Below are positions 62,969-64,000 of a stretch of 64,000 nucleotides of DNA, one piece after another. The position numbers and the translations under genes are program-made. Where the stretch lies: assembly GCF_003609635.1 (NCBI RefSeq), contig NZ_MCIA01000033.1, forward strand, positions 1-64,000, read 5' to 3'. The stretch comes from Lacrimispora algidixylanolytica (GTDB lineage: Bacteria; Bacillota; Clostridia; Lachnospirales; Lachnospiraceae). How positions within the stretch are numbered: position 1 is the stretch's first letter; the number at the start of each line of letters is the position of its first letter. Below the pieces are notes generated by a model that worked only from the letters and a program-made list of their open reading frames with translations, was not told where the DNA came from and did not search any database.

Positions 62969-63871
62969 ATGGAATGGGTAACTCTTATACAGAAAGCAAT
63001 TGATTATATGGAAGATCATCTTTTGGAGAAGATCAACTATGAGGATGCTGCTAGACAAGTACATATGTCTTCTTACAATTTTCACAGGACATTTAGCTTG
63101 ATGGCAGGGATGACGGCAAATGAATATATTCGCAATCGCAGGCTGTCTCTTGCAGGGCAGGAGCTGCAGCTAACGGATATAAAAATTATAGATGTCGCCT
63201 ACAAATATGGCTATGAAACGCCGGAAAGTTTTTCGAAAGCATTTTCTAGGTTTCATGGTGTATCCCCAAAGCTTGCCAGTGTAAAAGGCACTCAGCTTTC
63301 TTTATTTAACGCCTTAGTCATTAAAATCGTATTGGAAGGTGGAAAATCCATGGATTACAGAGTAGAAGCAGTTGGGAAGAGAACGTTTATTTCAAAAGTA
63401 ATGGCATTTCGCAATGAAATCATTAATGAAGAAGATAATAATGAGATACCTCAGTTCTGGGATAGATGCCGTAAGGAAGACATCCTGAAACAGATGCTTG
63501 GTATGCGACCAGAGGGGAAAAAGGATTTATATGGACTTTGTAGTCCGACCAATGAAAGTGAAACCACCTTTGATTATGGCATTGGAGTTTTGCTTGATGA
63601 GGAAACGGATTCAGGGGATGAGATATCCTTACAAAATAATGGTTTTCAGATATGGAATGTTGACCCTGCAGAGTATGTGGTATTTAAATGTTATGGAGAT
63701 AATGGTGATTGTATTGGTGAAGCCTGGAGCCGGTTTTTTAAGGAATTCCTACCCCAATCTGGCTATGTACAGACGGAAGATACAGACATGGAAGTGTATT
63801 ATGATATAAAGGAACCAGGATTGTTTTGTGAGCTGTGGATACCAATTGAAAAGAAAAAAGAAATTAATTAG
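62969..63871 (+). CDS. AraC family regulator with GyrI-like effector domain
   Basis: 300 residues from the ATG at 62969 after GGGAGGG; the TTG three bases upstream is equivalent in frame. Double HTH at the N-terminus (NYEDAARQVHMSSYNFHRTF, then DVAYKYGYETPESFSKAFSR), with an effector-binding domain after residue ~125 (YRVEAVGKRTFISKVMAFRN, QIWNVDPAEYVVFKCYGDNG). Same domain order as the divergent neighbour but clearly different in sequence. The ligand and targets are unknown. Confidence 0.9.
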   Translation: MEWVTLIQKAIDYMEDHLLEKINYEDAARQVHMSSYNFHRTFSLMAGMTANEYIRNRRLSLAGQELQLTDIKIIDVAYKYGYETPESFSKAFSRFHGVSPKLASVKGTQLSLFNALVIKIVLEGGKSMDYRVEAVGKRTFISKVMAFRNEIINEEDNNEIPQFWDRCRKEDILKQMLGMRPEGKKDLYGLCSPTNESETTFDYGIGVLLDEETDSGDEISLQNNGFQIWNVDPAEYVVFKCYGDNGDCIGEAWSRFFKEFLPQSGYVQTEDTDMEVYYDIKEPGLFCELWIPIEKKKEIN

Positions 63872-63895
63872 TCCAATCAAATTTTAAAACTGTTT

Positions 63896-63936
63896 GAGCG
63901 TCTGCATAAGGTTGTTTTTATGCAGGCGCTCTTTTC
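63896..63936 (+). terminator. Terminator after the second AraC-type gene
   Basis: GAGCGTCTGCATA (from 63896) pairs with TATGCAGGCGCTC (to 63931) apart from one mismatch, then TTTTC. Confidence 0.85.
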
Positions 63937-64000
63937 ATCGATTTGTACTAGGAAGAAAAGGATGCTAATTCAGGTGTTTGATTAGAGCCTTCAGCCGTTC

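Overview
The window looks like chromosome of a low-GC, spore-forming Gram-positive anaerobe, most likely a Lachnospiraceae/Clostridia member of the Lacrimispora or Lachnoclostridium type. This rests on AGGAGG ribosome binding sites at almost every start, a collagen-like (exosporium-type) gene at the left edge, YesM/YesN two-component regulation of sugar importers, many glycoside hydrolases, and GTG/TTG starts. No rRNA, tRNA or CRISPR array was seen. The organism call is inference.

Layout. (1) 1-683: partial collagen-like gene on the minus strand. (2) 1158-18046: a carbohydrate locus. A heparinase II/III protein, response regulator and sensor kinase lie on the minus strand, divergent from a lipoprotein, two permeases, a GH2 beta-glucuronidase-like enzyme, a GH88 unsaturated glucuronyl hydrolase, a DUF2264 protein and a LacZ-type GH2. 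The enzymes point to import and intracellular trimming of a uronic-acid-containing oligosaccharide. (3) 18218-19195: a cupin, a frame-broken ORF and a self-contained transcription unit for a 35-residue peptide. (4) 19293-27902: conserved-looking genes, namely a heterodimeric ABC exporter, patatin-like lipase, PcrA/UvrD helicase, a small membrane protein and a TrmA/RlmD-type RNA methyltransferase. (5) About 27.9-36.8 kb: an AT-rich accessory patch full of debris. It holds a HEPN (LA2681-like) gene broken by an in-frame TAG, an intact Shedu-like nuclease gene, a truncated copy of a Y-family polymerase gene, a cysteine-rich mini-protein, a MarR/cyclase pair, a frameshifted HTH gene, and an intact Y-family polymerase plus YolD pair. 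(6) 36.8-40.1 kb: MarR-MFS pair, then thymidylate synthase and dihydrofolate reductase. (7) 40.5-49.8 kb: small regulator/enzyme modules, including a Crp-like regulator, a frameshifted nucleoside hydrolase, a WYL regulator upstream of an SDR/NTF2/AlkC/Dabb operon, a secreted pectate lyase, and TetR next to a ketopantoate-reductase-like enzyme. (8) 49.9-58.2 kb: a starch/maltodextrin locus (LacI regulator, secreted GH13 amylase with CBM20, MalE/F/G-type importer, cytoplasmic neopullulanase-like GH13). (9) 58.4-64 kb: MarR with an alpha/beta hydrolase, a TIM-barrel protein, DUF2798, and two AraC/effector-binding regulators.

Two sugar loci follow the same plan: outside or surface cleavage, ABC import, intracellular hydrolysis. 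Both lack an importer ATPase gene, so a shared ATPase encoded elsewhere is expected. Several regulators sit next to clear palindromes that also occur at their neighbours' promoters (MarR at 33.4 kb, MarR at 36.8 kb, WYL at 45-46 kb, TetR at 48.8 kb, LacI at 51.1 kb, MarR at 58.4-58.9 kb). These are the most directly testable regulatory predictions. The best candidates for new biology are the HEPN/Shedu patch, the 35-residue peptide unit, the Cys-rich 62-residue protein and the WYL-controlled operon.
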